Source: Cupriavidus respiraculi (GTDB lineage Bacteria > Pseudomonadota > Gammaproteobacteria > Burkholderiales > Burkholderiaceae). Taken from it: a DNA stretch of 64,000 nucleotides. The DNA is taken from positions 1,054,001 through 1,118,000 of the forward strand of contig NZ_CAJZAH010000002.1 in the NCBI RefSeq assembly GCF_914271545.1, in the 5' to 3' direction. The stretch's first letter is position 1, and every line of letters begins with the position of its first letter. Positions 26,086-34,880 of this stretch are shown here, in pieces. Made by a program: the position numbers and the translations under genes. The notes below the pieces were generated by a model that saw only the letters and a program-made list of their open reading frames with translations, was not told where the DNA came from and did no database searches.

Positions 26086-26198
26086 CTGCTCAAAAATCGA
26101 GCAACAAGGCAAATCCTTATGGCATTCAAGGACTTGCACGCACTTCCAGATGGCTGTCCACACGCCGTCCACAATCCTGTCCCTGTTCTCTGTGGACA
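26086..26198. repeat. DnaA-box module, copy 2 (113 bp)
   Basis: CTGCTCAAAAAT (26086), TCAAGGACTTG (26126), CTGTCCACA (26154), CGTCCACA (26166), CTGTCCC (26177), TGTGGACA (26191-26198). The first and last boxes here form a perfect 10-bp inverted repeat, so this copy can fold back. Confidence 0.8.
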
Positions 26199-26261
26199 GC
26201 GGAGAGGGCGCGGCCGGACGCCGGCCCGGGCATTCCGCACGGCTTCCCGCCAAGCGAAGTC

Positions 26262-26374
26262 CTGCCCGAAAATTGAGCAGCACTTAATAAAGCGTTTCTG
26301 CTCAAGGGCTTAGCTCTCTTGTCAGCGGGCTGTCCACAATTCATCCACAGCGCTGTCCCGCATCCGTGTGGAAA
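26262..26374. repeat. DnaA-box module, copy 3 (113 bp)
   Basis: CTGCCCGAAAATTG (26262), TCAAGGGCTTA (26302), CTGTCCACA (26330), CATCCACA (26342), CTGTCCC (26353), TGTGGAAA (26367-26374). It ends 129 bp before the exbB-like start. Confidence 0.8.
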
Positions 26375-26503
26375 TCGCGACGCCGCGCCGGGACGGCCTT
26401 GCCCCCGGGGCCATTCCCTTGCCGGGTGCCGGGCGCCGCGTTAGAGTGGCGCCTGCATTTTTCGGGCGGGACGGGCGCGTCGCGGTGATGCCGCCGTCCC
26501 GCA

Positions 26504-27148
26504 ATGCCGTCGAACCGGGGTCCTCTCTTGTTTTCCATCATTCAAGCGGCCGGCTGGCCGATCTGGCCACTGTTGCTCGCCTCGGTCCTGGCGCTGGCGC
26601 TGATCGTCGAGCGCTTTCTGACGCTCAAGCGCAGCAAGGTGCTGCCTGCCCGGCTCTACGACGAGGCGCTGTCGGTCGCCCAGCAGCGCCGGGCCACGCC
26701 CGAGGTCGTCAACACGCTCGAGCGCAATTCCCCGCTGGGGCGCGTGCTGGCCGCCGCGCTGCGCCACGTGACGCTGCAACCCCACACTTCCCGCGACGCC
26801 GCCAAGGAAGTCGTCCAGGAAGCCGGCCGCGCCGTGGCGCACGATCTGGAGCGCTACCTGAACGCGCTCGGCACCATCGCCTCGGTGGCGCCGCTGATGG
26901 GGCTGCTCGGCACGGTGATCGGCATGATCGAGATCTTCGGCAGCCAGGGCGGGACCGGCGCCAATCCCGAACAGCTCGCGCACGGCATTTCGGTGGCGCT
27001 GTACAACACGGCGTTCGGCCTGGTGGTGGCGATTCCCGCGCTGATCTTCTGGCGCTATTTCCGCCGGCGCGTGGACGACTATGTCGCCGAGATGGAAGCG
27101 CGCGCCGCGGCCTTCCTCGACGCCATCCTGCCGCAGCGCCGCGCCTGA
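26504..27148 (+). CDS. exbB: ExbB/TolQ/MotA-family proton channel protein
   Basis: 214 residues with three membrane segments: PIWPLLLASVLALALIVERF near the start, GTIASVAPLMGLLGTVIGMIEIF (about 126-148, the conserved channel helix) and TAFGLVVAIPALIFWRYF. ExbB forms the pentameric inner-membrane motor that, with ExbD, energises TonB-dependent uptake. ATG 26504 is annotated; a TTG at 26528 would give the family-like start FSIIQAAGWP and is a fair alternative, as neither has a good ribosome-binding site. exbD follows 7 bp later. Confidence 0.9.
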   Translation: MPSNRGPLLFSIIQAAGWPIWPLLLASVLALALIVERFLTLKRSKVLPARLYDEALSVAQQRRATPEVVNTLERNSPLGRVLAAALRHVTLQPHTSRDAAKEVVQEAGRAVAHDLERYLNALGTIASVAPLMGLLGTVIGMIEIFGSQGGTGANPEQLAHGISVALYNTAFGLVVAIPALIFWRYFRRRVDDYVAEMEARAAAFLDAILPQRRA

Positions 27149-27155
27149 AGCCGCC

Positions 27156-27593
27156 ATGCAATTCCGTCCCAGCCAGCGGCGCGAGGAGCCGGAGATCAAT
27201 TTGATCCCGCTGATCGACGTGCTGCTCGTGATCCTGATCTTCCTGATGATCACGACCACGTACTCGCGCTACACCGAGCTGCAGATCCAGCTGCCGACCG
27301 CCGAGGCCGAAAAGGCGCAGCAACGACCCGCCGAGATCGTCGTGTCGGTGTCGGCCAAGGGGGTCTATTCGATCAACCGCCACGTGCTGGAGCAGCGCGA
27401 CGTGCCGAGCCTTGCGGAGCAGTTGCGCGGCGCGGCCGGCGCGGGCGCTGGCCCGGCGGCGCAGCCGCCTGTGCTGATCGTCAATGCCGACGCGCAGGCG
27501 AGCCACCAGTCGGTGGTCAATGTGATGGAAGCCGCGCGGCTGGCGGGCCTGCCGCGCATGACCTTCGCCACGCAGAGCAGCCACGCCCGCTGA
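27156..27593 (+). CDS. exbD: ExbD/TolR-family biopolymer transport protein
   Basis: 145 residues: a short cytoplasmic Arg-rich start, one membrane helix INLIPLIDVLLVILIFLMIT containing the essential Asp (near residue 26), and a periplasmic domain with the usual VSVSAKGVYSIN and LIVNADAQASHQSVV elements. It is the partner of the preceding ExbB. An insert rich in Gly and Ala (GAAGAGAGPAAQ) lies in the periplasmic domain. No tonB gene is adjacent. Confidence 0.92.
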   Translation: MQFRPSQRREEPEINLIPLIDVLLVILIFLMITTTYSRYTELQIQLPTAEAEKAQQRPAEIVVSVSAKGVYSINRHVLEQRDVPSLAEQLRGAAGAGAGPAAQPPVLIVNADAQASHQSVVNVMEAARLAGLPRMTFATQSSHAR

Positions 27594-27594
27594 G

Positions 27595-27630
27595 CCGGGC
27601 TTGCGGCCGGGCTTGCGACCGGGCTTGCGA
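27595..27630. repeat. Three tandem 12-bp repeats after exbD
   Basis: Three consecutive copies of CCGGGCTTGCG(G/A) starting 2 bases behind the exbD stop codon. It lies in the exbD-lpxK spacer and codes for nothing recognisable. Confidence 0.8.
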
Positions 27631-27737
27631 CATGCGCCGCGCGCTCCCCATAATGCGGGATGCCGCCGCGCCTCAGCGGGCGCGGCCGGCGGCATCAGCG
27701 CCCGGCCCTGGCCGCCCTTCCCTTCTTCTCCGCGTCC

Positions 27738-28850
27738 ATGCCCGCTCCCCGTCACGCCCTGACCGATTTCATCACCGCCCAATGGCAGCGCCGCGGCTGG
27801 TTCGCCTGGCTGATGCTGCCGTTCTCCGCCTTGTTCGCCCTGATCAGCGGCGCGCGGCGCCTGGCCTATCGGCGCGGCTGGCTCGCCTCGACGCGCATGC
27901 CGATGCCCGTGGTGGTGGTCGGCAACGTGACGGTGGGCGGCACCGGCAAGACGCCGGCGGTCATCGCGCTCGCCCACGCGCTGGCCGAGGCGGGCCTGCG
28001 CCCGGGCGTGGTCTCGCGCGGCTACGGCGTCAAGCTGAAGCACCCGCGCCGCGTCAAACCCACGTCGCGGGCCGAGGAAGTCGGCGACGAACCGCTGCTG
28101 ATCGCGCGCGCCACCGACGTGCCGGTATGGGTGTTCCCGGACCGGGCGCTGTGCGCGCAGGCCATGCTGGTCTCGCATCCCGGGGTCAACGTGCTGCTGC
28201 TCGACGATGGCCTGCAGCACTACCGCTTGCAGCGCGACTTCGAGATCGTGATGTTCGATGGCCGCATGGGCGGCAACGGCTGGCTGCTGCCGGCCGGCCC
28301 GCTGCGCGAGCCGCTCTCGCGCCGGCGCGACGCGACGCTGATCAACGATCCCTATTTCCGCGCGACGCCCGACAAGCCCGACGTCTACGGCATGCGGCTC
28401 GAACTGGACGAATGCTGGCAACTCGCGGACCCGACCATGACGCGGCCGCTGTCCGCCTTCGCCGGGCGGCGCGTGCTGGCCGCCGCCGGCATCGGCAATC
28501 CCGAGCGCTTCTTCGCCAGCCTGCGCGCGGCGGGCCTGCAGCCCGCCACCATGCCGCTGCCCGACCACTACGATTTCGCGGACGATCCGTTCGCGGCAGA
28601 CGCCGACGCGCTCGCCGCCGATGTCATCCTGATCACCGAAAAGGATGCCGTAAAATGCGACCGGCTCCGCGAGCCGCTCGACCCGCGCATCTGGGTCGTC
28701 TCCACCACGCCCGTGATCGACGCGGGCCTGATCGACAATATCCGCCGCGTCGTCGTTGCGCGCTGCCAGGCCGCTCCGACCGCGCCCGGCGCCGCCGCCG
28801 TCGCGGCCAGCCTCACCAAGGAACGCGAAGATGGACAACCGGCTGCTTGA
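27738..28850 (+). CDS. lpxK: Tetraacyldisaccharide 4'-kinase
   Basis: 370 residues. Walker [20 protein letters not shown] (about residues 57-75) and the LpxK segments [20 protein letters not shown] and [20 protein letters not shown] are all present, as is the C-terminal FPDHYDF-like [12 protein letters not shown] and [10 protein letters not shown]. It phosphorylates lipid A disaccharide at the inner membrane; an N-terminal hydrophobic helix ([13 protein letters not shown]) anchors it. ATG 27738 fits homologues; a further in-frame ATG at 27660 with CATAAT 5 bases upstream is possible but less likely. Confidence 0.94.
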   Translation: MPAPRHALTDFITAQWQRRGWFAWLMLPFSALFALISGARRLAYRRGWLASTRMPMPVVVVGNVTVGGTGKTPAVIALAHALAEAGLRPGVVSRGYGVKLKHPRRVKPTSRAEEVGDEPLLIARATDVPVWVFPDRALCAQAMLVSHPGVNVLLLDDGLQHYRLQRDFEIVMFDGRMGGNGWLLPAGPLREPLSRRRDATLINDPYFRATPDKPDVYGMRLELDECWQLADPTMTRPLSAFAGRRVLAAAGIGNPERFFASLRAAGLQPATMPLPDHYDFADDPFAADADALAADVILITEKDAVKCDRLREPLDPRIWVVSTTPVIDAGLIDNIRRVVVARCQAAPTAPGAAAVAASLTKEREDGQPAA

Positions 28851-29037
28851 AATCCTGGTCTGCCCGCTGTGCAAGGCCAAGCTCGAATACGACCGCGCCG
28901 CGCAGGAACTGATCTGCCACGCCGACAAGCTGGCCTACCCGATCCGCGACGGCATTCCCGTCATGCTAGCGGACGAAGCACGGCAGACCGTTCCCGGTCG
29001 CGTCGTCACCGCCACCACGCCGGCATCGCCCGTCTGA
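28831..29037 (+). CDS. Trm112/YcaR-family zinc-ribbon-like small protein
   Basis: 68 residues starting [20 protein letters not shown], with CPLC and a following ICH element forming a half zinc ribbon, then [19 protein letters not shown], the diagnostic Trm112 segment. The gene overlaps lpxK by 20 bp and precedes kdsB by 18 bp, the order conserved in many proteobacteria (lpxK-ycaR-kdsB). Function in bacteria is not established; a link with lipid A/KDO synthesis is only positional. Confidence 0.92.
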   Translation: MDNRLLEILVCPLCKAKLEYDRAAQELICHADKLAYPIRDGIPVMLADEARQTVPGRVVTATTPASPV

Positions 29038-29055
29038 GCTCGGCGGAGCTGCACG

Positions 29056-29865
29056 ATGTCCCTGCCGCCGTTTACCGTCGTCATTCCCGCCCGGCTCGCC
29101 TCGACGCGGCTGCCCGACAAGCCGCTCGCTGATATCGGGGGCAAGCCGATGATCGTGCGGGTCGCCGAGCGCGCGCACGCGTCCTCGGCCACCCGCACGG
29201 TGGTCGCCACCGATGCGCCCACCGTGGCGGCGGCCTGCGCGGCGCATGGCATCGAGGCGGTGCTCACGCGCGCTGACCATGCCTCGGGCACCGACCGGCT
29301 GGCGGAAGTCGCCACGCAACTGGGTCTTGCCGACGATGCCATCGTGGTCAACGTGCAGGGCGACGAGCCGCTGATCGCCGCGCAACTGATCGACGAAGCC
29401 GCGCTGCACCTGGCCGCCCACGGCGACTGCGCCATCGCGACCGCCGCCCATCCGCTGCACGATCCGGCCGAGGTGTTCAATCCAAACGTGGTCAAGGTGG
29501 TGTGCGACGCGGCCGGCCGCGCGCTGTACTTTTCCCGCGCGCCCATCCCCTGGGCGCGCGACGCATGGGCCGACGTGCCGTCCGCCCCCGCCGCGCAGGC
29601 GCGTCCGCAGCTGCCCGCGATGCCGGTGCTGCGCCATATCGGCCTGTACGCCTATCGCGCCGGCTTCCTGCGCCGCTTTCCCACGCTGGCGGCGGCACCG
29701 CTGGAGCAGACCGAGGCCCTGGAGCAGTTGCGCGCGATGTGGCATGGCGAACGGATCGCGGTACTGGTCACCGACGCCGCGCCGGCGCCGGGCGTCGATA
29801 CCCCGGCCGATCTCGAACGCGTGCGCGCGCTGTGGGCGGAGTCGATGGTCCAGGAAGGACCCTGA
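29056..29865 (+). CDS. kdsB: 3-deoxy-manno-octulosonate cytidylyltransferase
   Basis: 269 residues. [20 protein letters not shown] (first nucleotide-binding loop), NVQGDEPLI (metal/CTP-binding), [12 protein letters not shown] and [10 protein letters not shown] are the KdsB signature elements. It activates KDO as CMP-KDO for lipopolysaccharide. A linker of about ten extra residues rich in Ala and Pro ([16 protein letters not shown]) precedes the HIGLYAY motif. It follows the Trm112-like gene closely in an operon with lpxK. Confidence 0.95.
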   Translation: MSLPPFTVVIPARLASTRLPDKPLADIGGKPMIVRVAERAHASSATRTVVATDAPTVAAACAAHGIEAVLTRADHASGTDRLAEVATQLGLADDAIVVNVQGDEPLIAAQLIDEAALHLAAHGDCAIATAAHPLHDPAEVFNPNVVKVVCDAAGRALYFSRAPIPWARDAWADVPSAPAAQARPQLPAMPVLRHIGLYAYRAGFLRRFPTLAAAPLEQTEALEQLRAMWHGERIAVLVTDAAPAPGVDTPADLERVRALWAESMVQEGP

Positions 29866-30202
29866 GCGCACGCCGTCGGCGGCCCGCGCCGATGTCCCGC
29901 CCGGCGCGAATTCGGCGCCGCCGCGGGCCGGATGGGCGCCGCCTCATGGCATAATGCTCGCCGATAAAGAGCCGTCGGCCGCCGCAGGCGCCGACCAAGG
30001 CTCGGTGGGGAGATGAAGAACGAGCCCGTCAGGTATCCGCCCGCTGCCATGGGGCCGGGATGCCGGCGACAGCCGGGCCGACTCGACATCGTCGGTCGCG
30101 TTCCGGCCGCAGGGCGTACCGCGGTAAGCCTTGCGTCAAGTTTCGCCGGTACCCTCCTTCCGTTCCCCGCCACACCGGATTCAAAAACCTGAGGACTCCT
30201 AA
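29866..30202. other. Gap between kdsB and adk
   Basis: 337 bp with no gene. It includes a CATAAT -10-like element at 29947 and several GC-rich inverted repeats, and GGACTC near 30193 as weak ribosome-binding site for adk. The presence of a separate adk promoter is likely but its position is not clear. Confidence 0.4.
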
Positions 30203-30868
<666 letters not shown>

Positions 30869-30891
30869 GTCGGGGCACCTGCCCGGCAACC

Positions 30892-30921
30892 AAAAAAAGG
30901 CGACGTCATGTCGCCTTTTTT
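30892..30921 (+). terminator. Intrinsic terminator of adk
   Basis: AAAAAAAGGCGAC, loop of 5, GTCGCCTTTTTT. The stem with A-run and T-run is symmetric, so it could work in either direction; it directly follows adk. Confidence 0.85.
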
Positions 30922-30929
30922 CATGGCGC

Positions 30930-30957
30930 TTGCACCCGCGCGCCATCCCCTTACAAT
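30930..30957 (+). promoter_or_regulatory. Sigma-70 promoter of the SDR gene
   Basis: TTGCAC, 16-bp spacer, TACAAT. The predicted start of transcription, near 30964, lies 99 bp before the ATG at 31063. Confidence 0.65.
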
Positions 30958-30971
30958 ACCTTCCGCGCTTG

Positions 30972-30987
30972 ACGTTTACGTAAACGT
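30972..30987. promoter_or_regulatory. 16-bp perfect palindromic operator downstream of the SDR promoter
   Basis: ACGTTTACGTAAACGT reads the same on both strands. It starts about 8 bp after the predicted transcription start, so a bound protein would block elongation. The form resembles operators described for regulators of branched-chain amino acid and fatty-acid degradation (LiuR-like TTACGTnnACGTAA), which would suit the gene it precedes. Confidence 0.65.
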
Positions 30988-31062
30988 TACGACGCCGCCC
31001 GACCGCCAGAGTCCACCCGGCACGCGGCCGCCGCGCCGCTGCCTCCACCGAGGAAGACATCC

Positions 31063-31821
31063 ATGCAGATCCAGAACAACGTATTCATCGTTACCGGCGG
31101 CGCCTCGGGCCTGGGCGCCGGCACCGCGCGCATGCTCGCCGGCGAAGGCGGCAAGGTGGTGATCGCCGACCTGAACGAGGCCGCCGGCGTGGCGCTCGCC
31201 GAGGAAACCGGCGGCCAGTTCGTGCGCTGCGATGTCACCTCGGAAGCCGACGGCCAGGCCGTGGTCGCGGCCGCCACCCAGCTGGGCCGCCTGGCCGGGC
31301 TGGTCAACTGCGCCGGCATCGCGACCGCCAGCAAGACCGTGGGCAAGAACGGGCCGCATCCGCTGGATGCGTTCGAGAAGACCATCCGCATCAATCTGAT
31401 CGGCACCTTCAACATGATCCGGCTGGCCGCCGCGGCCATGGTCGGCAACGAGCCGGACGCCGAGGGCGAGCGCGGCGTCATCATCAACACCGCGTCGGTG
31501 GCCGCCTTCGACGGCCAGATCGGCCAGGCCGCGTACGCCGCCTCCAAGGGCGGCGTGGTCGGCATGACGCTGGCGGTTGCCCGCGACCTGGCGCGCGACG
31601 GCGTGCGCTGCATGACCATCGCGCCGGGCATTTTCGAGACGCCGATGCTGCTCGGCATGCCGCAGGAGGTGCAGGACGCGCTCGGCAAGATGGTGCCGTT
31701 CCCCTCGCGCCTGGGCCGCCCCGCCGAGTACGCCAGCCTGGCGCGGGCCATCATCGGCAACCCCATGCTCAACGGCGAGGTGATCCGGCTCGACGGCGCG
31801 ATCCGCATGCAGCCCAAATAG
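31063..31821 (+). CDS. SDR-family 3-hydroxyacyl-CoA dehydrogenase-like protein
   Basis: 252 residues of the short-chain dehydrogenase/reductase family. Cofactor motif [15 protein letters not shown] (about 11-25), Asp at the end of the second strand ([12 protein letters not shown] preference), NCAGIA, and active site Ser...YAASKGG with Tyr/Lys near residues 163/167. GLGAxTA and the [21 protein letters not shown] segment are like the HSD17B10 / 2-methyl-3-hydroxybutyryl-CoA dehydrogenase branch. This fits a role in isoleucine or fatty-acid breakdown and the operator type just upstream. Substrate is inferred. Confidence 0.87.
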   Translation: MQIQNNVFIVTGGASGLGAGTARMLAGEGGKVVIADLNEAAGVALAEETGGQFVRCDVTSEADGQAVVAAATQLGRLAGLVNCAGIATASKTVGKNGPHPLDAFEKTIRINLIGTFNMIRLAAAAMVGNEPDAEGERGVIINTASVAAFDGQIGQAAYAASKGGVVGMTLAVARDLARDGVRCMTIAPGIFETPMLLGMPQEVQDALGKMVPFPSRLGRPAEYASLARAIIGNPMLNGEVIRLDGAIRMQPK

Positions 31822-31916
31822 GGCGTCGAGCCCGGAGCGGAACTCCGCCGTGCCACTGGGCGCCAAGAGCAGCAAGGCCTACAATCCCGGGATTCCCCTT
31901 TCCTGAGAGAACCAGC

Positions 31917-33815
31917 ATGCCTTCCAGCCCGCCGGCCGACCTGCCTGGCCGCGCCCACGCCGCGCAGCCGTCCAGCCTTCCCCGCCGCGCGCGCTGGCTG
32001 TCCGCGGTGCTGGGCACGCTGCTGCTGAGCGCGGCCTGCACCACCACCGAGCCGCCCTCGCCGCCGCCCTCGCCCCAGGCCGCGGCGAGCGCCCTGCCCC
32101 CGCCCCCGGAAGGCGCCTCGGGCTGGACCGACAAGCCGGGCTGGACCGCCAAATCCTTCATGGTGGCGGCGGCCAATCCGCTCGCGACCAAGGCCGGCTA
32201 CGACATGCTCAAGGCGGGCGGCTCGGCGATCGACGCCGCCATCGCCACGCAGATGGTGCTGAACCTCGTGGAGCCGAACTCGTCCGGCATCGGCGGCGGC
32301 GCCTTCCTGCTGCATTTCGACGGCGCCCGCGTGCAGGCCTTCGACGGCCGCGAGACCGCGCCGGCGGCGGCCACCGACCGCCTGTTCTACGGCCCCGACG
32401 GCAAGGTGCTGGCCTTCCATGACGGCGTAGTCGGCGGCCGTTCGGTCGGCGCGCCGGGCGTGCTGCGCATGCTGGAAGCGGCCCATCGCCAGCACGGCAA
32501 GCTGCCGTGGCGGCGGCTGTTCCAGCCGGCGATCCAGCTTGCCGAAAACGGCTTCCCGATCAGCCCGCGGCTGGCGACGATCATCGCGCAGGACAAGTAC
32601 CTGATGAAGGATCCGACCGCGCGCGCGTATTTCTATCAGGCCGACGGCTCGCCCAAGACCGAAGGGATGGTGCTGCGCAACCCTGAGCTGGCGGCCGTGC
32701 TAAGGCGCGTGTCCGTGCGCGGCGCCGATGCCTTCTACAAGGGGCAGGTGGCGCGGGACATCGCCGCGAAGGTGAAGTCGCATCCGACCAATCCCGGCCT
32801 GCTGACGGAAAAGGACATCGCCAACTACCGGCCGCGCATCCGCGAGCCGATCTGCACCGACTATCGCCAGTGGACCGTCTGCGGCATGCCGCCGCCGTCG
32901 TCGGGCGGCATCGCGGTGGCGCAGATGCTCGGCATCCTGGAGGCGCAGCCGGCCAGCCGGCAGATCGGCATCGCCAAGCCGCTGGAGAACGGGCTGGGCT
33001 GGGAGCCGTCGCCGCTGGGCGCGCATCTGTTCGCCGAGGCCGGGCGCCTCGCCTATGCGGACCGCAACCAGTTCGTCGCCGATACGGACTTCGTGCCGCT
33101 GCCCGGCGGCAGCTGGAAAAGCCTGGTCGACAAGGACTACCTGGCCGGCCGCGCCGCCTATATCGACGACCGCAGCATGGGCAAGGCCAGCCCCGGCAAC
33201 CCGGACGGCGTCAGGCTCGCGCTGGCCGCCGACCGCTCGCCGGAGTTTCCGTCCACCTCGCACATCTCGGTGGTGGACAAGTTCGGCAACGCGATCTCGA
33301 TGACCACCACGATCGAGGACCAGTTCGGTTCGCGCCAGATGGTGCACGGCTTCATGCTGAACAACCAGCTGACCGACTTCTCCTTCGTCGCCGAAGAGAA
33401 CGGCAAGCCGGTCGCCAACCGCGTGCAGGCCGGCAAGCGCCCGCGTTCGTCGATGGCGCCCACGCTGGTGTTTGCCAAGGGCACGCGGGAGCTGGTGATG
33501 ACCACCGGCTCGCCGGGCGGCTCGGCGATCATCAACTATGTCGCCAAGGTGATGGTGGGCACGCTGGACTGGGGCATGACCGTGCAGCAGGCCATCTCGC
33601 TGCCCAACGTGGGCTCGCGCAACGGCCCCACGGAGGTGGAGAAAGGGCGCGTGTCCGAAGCGCTGATCGAAGGGCTGAAGGCGCGTGGCCACGATGTACG
33701 CGTGATGGAGCAGACCTCGGGCCTGCAAGGCATCATGCGCACCACCGTCGATGGCCGGCCGGCATGGTTCGGCGGCGCCGATCCGCGCCGCGAGGGCATC
33801 GCCATGGGCGACTGA
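31917..33815 (+). CDS. ggt: Gamma-glutamyltranspeptidase, predicted lipoprotein
   Basis: 632 residues. A signal peptide with lipobox LLSAAC (Cys near residue 41) is followed by a Pro/Ser-rich linker. The proenzyme cleaves itself before Thr447 in STSHISVVDKFGNA, the N-terminal nucleophile; ARG-rich substrate-binding segments RETAPAAA and SGGIAVAQM(LG) are present, as is the SPGGSAIINYVAKV segment. It transfers or hydrolyses gamma-glutamyl groups of glutathione in the periplasm; the lipobox suggests membrane attachment. A TACAAT -10-like element lies at 31880. Confidence 0.93.
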   Translation: MPSSPPADLPGRAHAAQPSSLPRRARWLSAVLGTLLLSAACTTTEPPSPPPSPQAAASALPPPPEGASGWTDKPGWTAKSFMVAAANPLATKAGYDMLKAGGSAIDAAIATQMVLNLVEPNSSGIGGGAFLLHFDGARVQAFDGRETAPAAATDRLFYGPDGKVLAFHDGVVGGRSVGAPGVLRMLEAAHRQHGKLPWRRLFQPAIQLAENGFPISPRLATIIAQDKYLMKDPTARAYFYQADGSPKTEGMVLRNPELAAVLRRVSVRGADAFYKGQVARDIAAKVKSHPTNPGLLTEKDIANYRPRIREPICTDYRQWTVCGMPPPSSGGIAVAQMLGILEAQPASRQIGIAKPLENGLGWEPSPLGAHLFAEAGRLAYADRNQFVADTDFVPLPGGSWKSLVDKDYLAGRAAYIDDRSMGKASPGNPDGVRLALAADRSPEFPSTSHISVVDKFGNAISMTTTIEDQFGSRQMVHGFMLNNQLTDFSFVAEENGKPVANRVQAGKRPRSSMAPTLVFAKGTRELVMTTGSPGGSAIINYVAKVMVGTLDWGMTVQQAISLPNVGSRNGPTEVEKGRVSEALIEGLKARGHDVRVMEQTSGLQGIMRTTVDGRPAWFGGADPRREGIAMGD

Positions 33816-33881
33816 GCCCGCCTCCATCCGGGCAGATCGCGGCCGCGTGGACCTCGTCCCGCGGCCGTTGTTTCATCGGGA

Positions 33882-34787
33882 TCAGGACGACGCGAGCCGG
33901 CCCGGAATCTGCAGCTCCTGCACCAGTTCCCACACCGCCGCGGCGGACGGCGACAGCGAGCGGTCCTCGCGCCGCACCATCACGATGCGGCGCTCCTCGG
34001 CCGGCGTCAGCGCGCACGAAACCAGCGACGATGCGGCCGGCAGCGGCAGCGAGAACGACGGCAGCACCGACGCGCCGATGCCGGCCTCGACCATGCCGAA
34101 CACGCTGGCCGAATGGCCCATCTCCTGCACCACATGCGGGGCGATGCCGTGCCTGGCGAAGATCTGGTCGATCAGCGGCCGGCTGCCGGAGGCCGAGTCC
34201 AGCAGCACCAGCGGCAGCCCATCCAGGGCGGACCAGGGCACGGAGCTCTTGCCGGCCAGCGGGTGGTCGCAGCGGCAGACGAAACAGAAGGGATCGGTGG
34301 CCAGCGGCGCGGTGGTCAGGCCCTCGCGCGCCATTGGGTCGATCAGCACGCCGAAATCCACGGCGCCGGCTCGGATCTGCTCGAGTCCATCGGCCTGCAC
34401 GTTGTCGCGCACCGACAGCCGGATATCGGGGTAGCGGCGGGCACAGGCCGCCACATAGAGCGGCATCAGCCGGGCCGAGATCGTCGGCGCGCTGGCGATC
34501 ACCACCCGGCCGCGGTAGCGCTCGCCCAGTTGCCGGGTTTCCTCCAACGTGTCGTCCAACTGGCCCAGCAGCCGTTCCAGTGCCGGCACCAGCGCCTCGC
34601 CGGCGTCCGTCAGCAGCACTTCCCGCGTGGTGCGATCCAGCAGGCGCACGCCGAGCGCCTCCTCGAAGTCCGCCACGGCGCGGCTGACCGCCGGCTGGGT
34701 CAGGCCGACCGCATCCGCAGCGCGGCTGAAACTGCCATGGCGGGCGACCGCGAGAAAGACCCGTAACTGGCGCAGGGAGTAATTCAT
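33882..34787 (-). CDS. LysR-family transcriptional regulator
   Basis: 301 residues. The HTH is in FLAVARHGSFSRAADAVGLTQPAVSRA (about residues 11-37), with standard LysR effector domain from RGRVVIASAPTISARLMPLY. The gene starts 93 bp from a divergent BASS-family transporter, the classic layout for a LysR regulator and its target. An inverted repeat between them (34805-34829) is a candidate binding site. Its ATG is the family start; the long frame upstream is antisense to the transporter. Confidence 0.92.
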   Translation of the reverse strand: MNYSLRQLRVFLAVARHGSFSRAADAVGLTQPAVSRAVADFEEALGVRLLDRTTREVLLTDAGEALVPALERLLGQLDDTLEETRQLGERYRGRVVIASAPTISARLMPLYVAACARRYPDIRLSVRDNVQADGLEQIRAGAVDFGVLIDPMAREGLTTAPLATDPFCFVCRCDHPLAGKSSVPWSALDGLPLVLLDSASGSRPLIDQIFARHGIAPHVVQEMGHSASVFGMVEAGIGASVLPSFSLPLPAASSLVSCALTPAEERRIVMVRREDRSLSPSAAAVWELVQELQIPGRLASS

Positions 34788-34804
34788 GCCGGGTGAATAT
34801 AGAT

Positions 34805-34829
34805 GAATGCGATAAATGAATTTGCATTC
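34805..34829. promoter_or_regulatory. Inverted repeat in the LysR/BASS intergenic region
   Basis: GAATGC, 13-base AT-rich spacer, GCATTC. The spacer GATAAATGAATTT is strikingly AT-rich for this DNA. Position and form fit a LysR-type recognition site serving both directions. Confidence 0.5.
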
Positions 34830-34880
34830 TAAGCGGAGGAGGCGTCCAATACTAGGCAAAACCCTTAGTCCACCGCTGTC

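Larger units (their letters stand above)
25551..26503. other. 953-bp gene-free region with repeated DnaA-box-like modules
   Basis: Both flanking genes are transcribed away from it (xseA left, exbB right). It is visibly less GC-rich than its surroundings and holds no credible coding sequence. Besides four repeat modules (listed separately) it contains an isolated ATGTCCACA at 25584. Several inverted repeats occur, for example TTGAGCAG (26274) with CTGCTCAA (26298) and GCTGTCCACA (26153) with TGTGGACAGC (26191). Candidate roles are DnaA titration, replication control or a structured RNA; see findings. Confidence 0.85.

Noticed and set aside
25914-26374. CRISPR array
   Set aside because: Only three or four units of 113 bp at about 175-bp spacing with internal palindromic boxes, no short identical repeats and no cas genes.
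25551-26503. Chromosomal origin oriC at the DnaA-box array
   Set aside because: No dnaA, dnaN, gyrB, rpmH or parAB lie nearby and most boxes deviate from consensus; a control or titration locus is a more cautious reading.
26504-27593. Flagellar motor genes motAB
   Set aside because: Sizes and the ExbD-type helix with INLIPLIDV fit ExbB/ExbD, not MotA/MotB, and there is no OmpA-like domain.
29941-30197. tRNA or small RNA gene before adk
   Set aside because: No cloverleaf, CCA end or convincing hairpin-terminator pattern found by eye; cannot be excluded without a covariance search.
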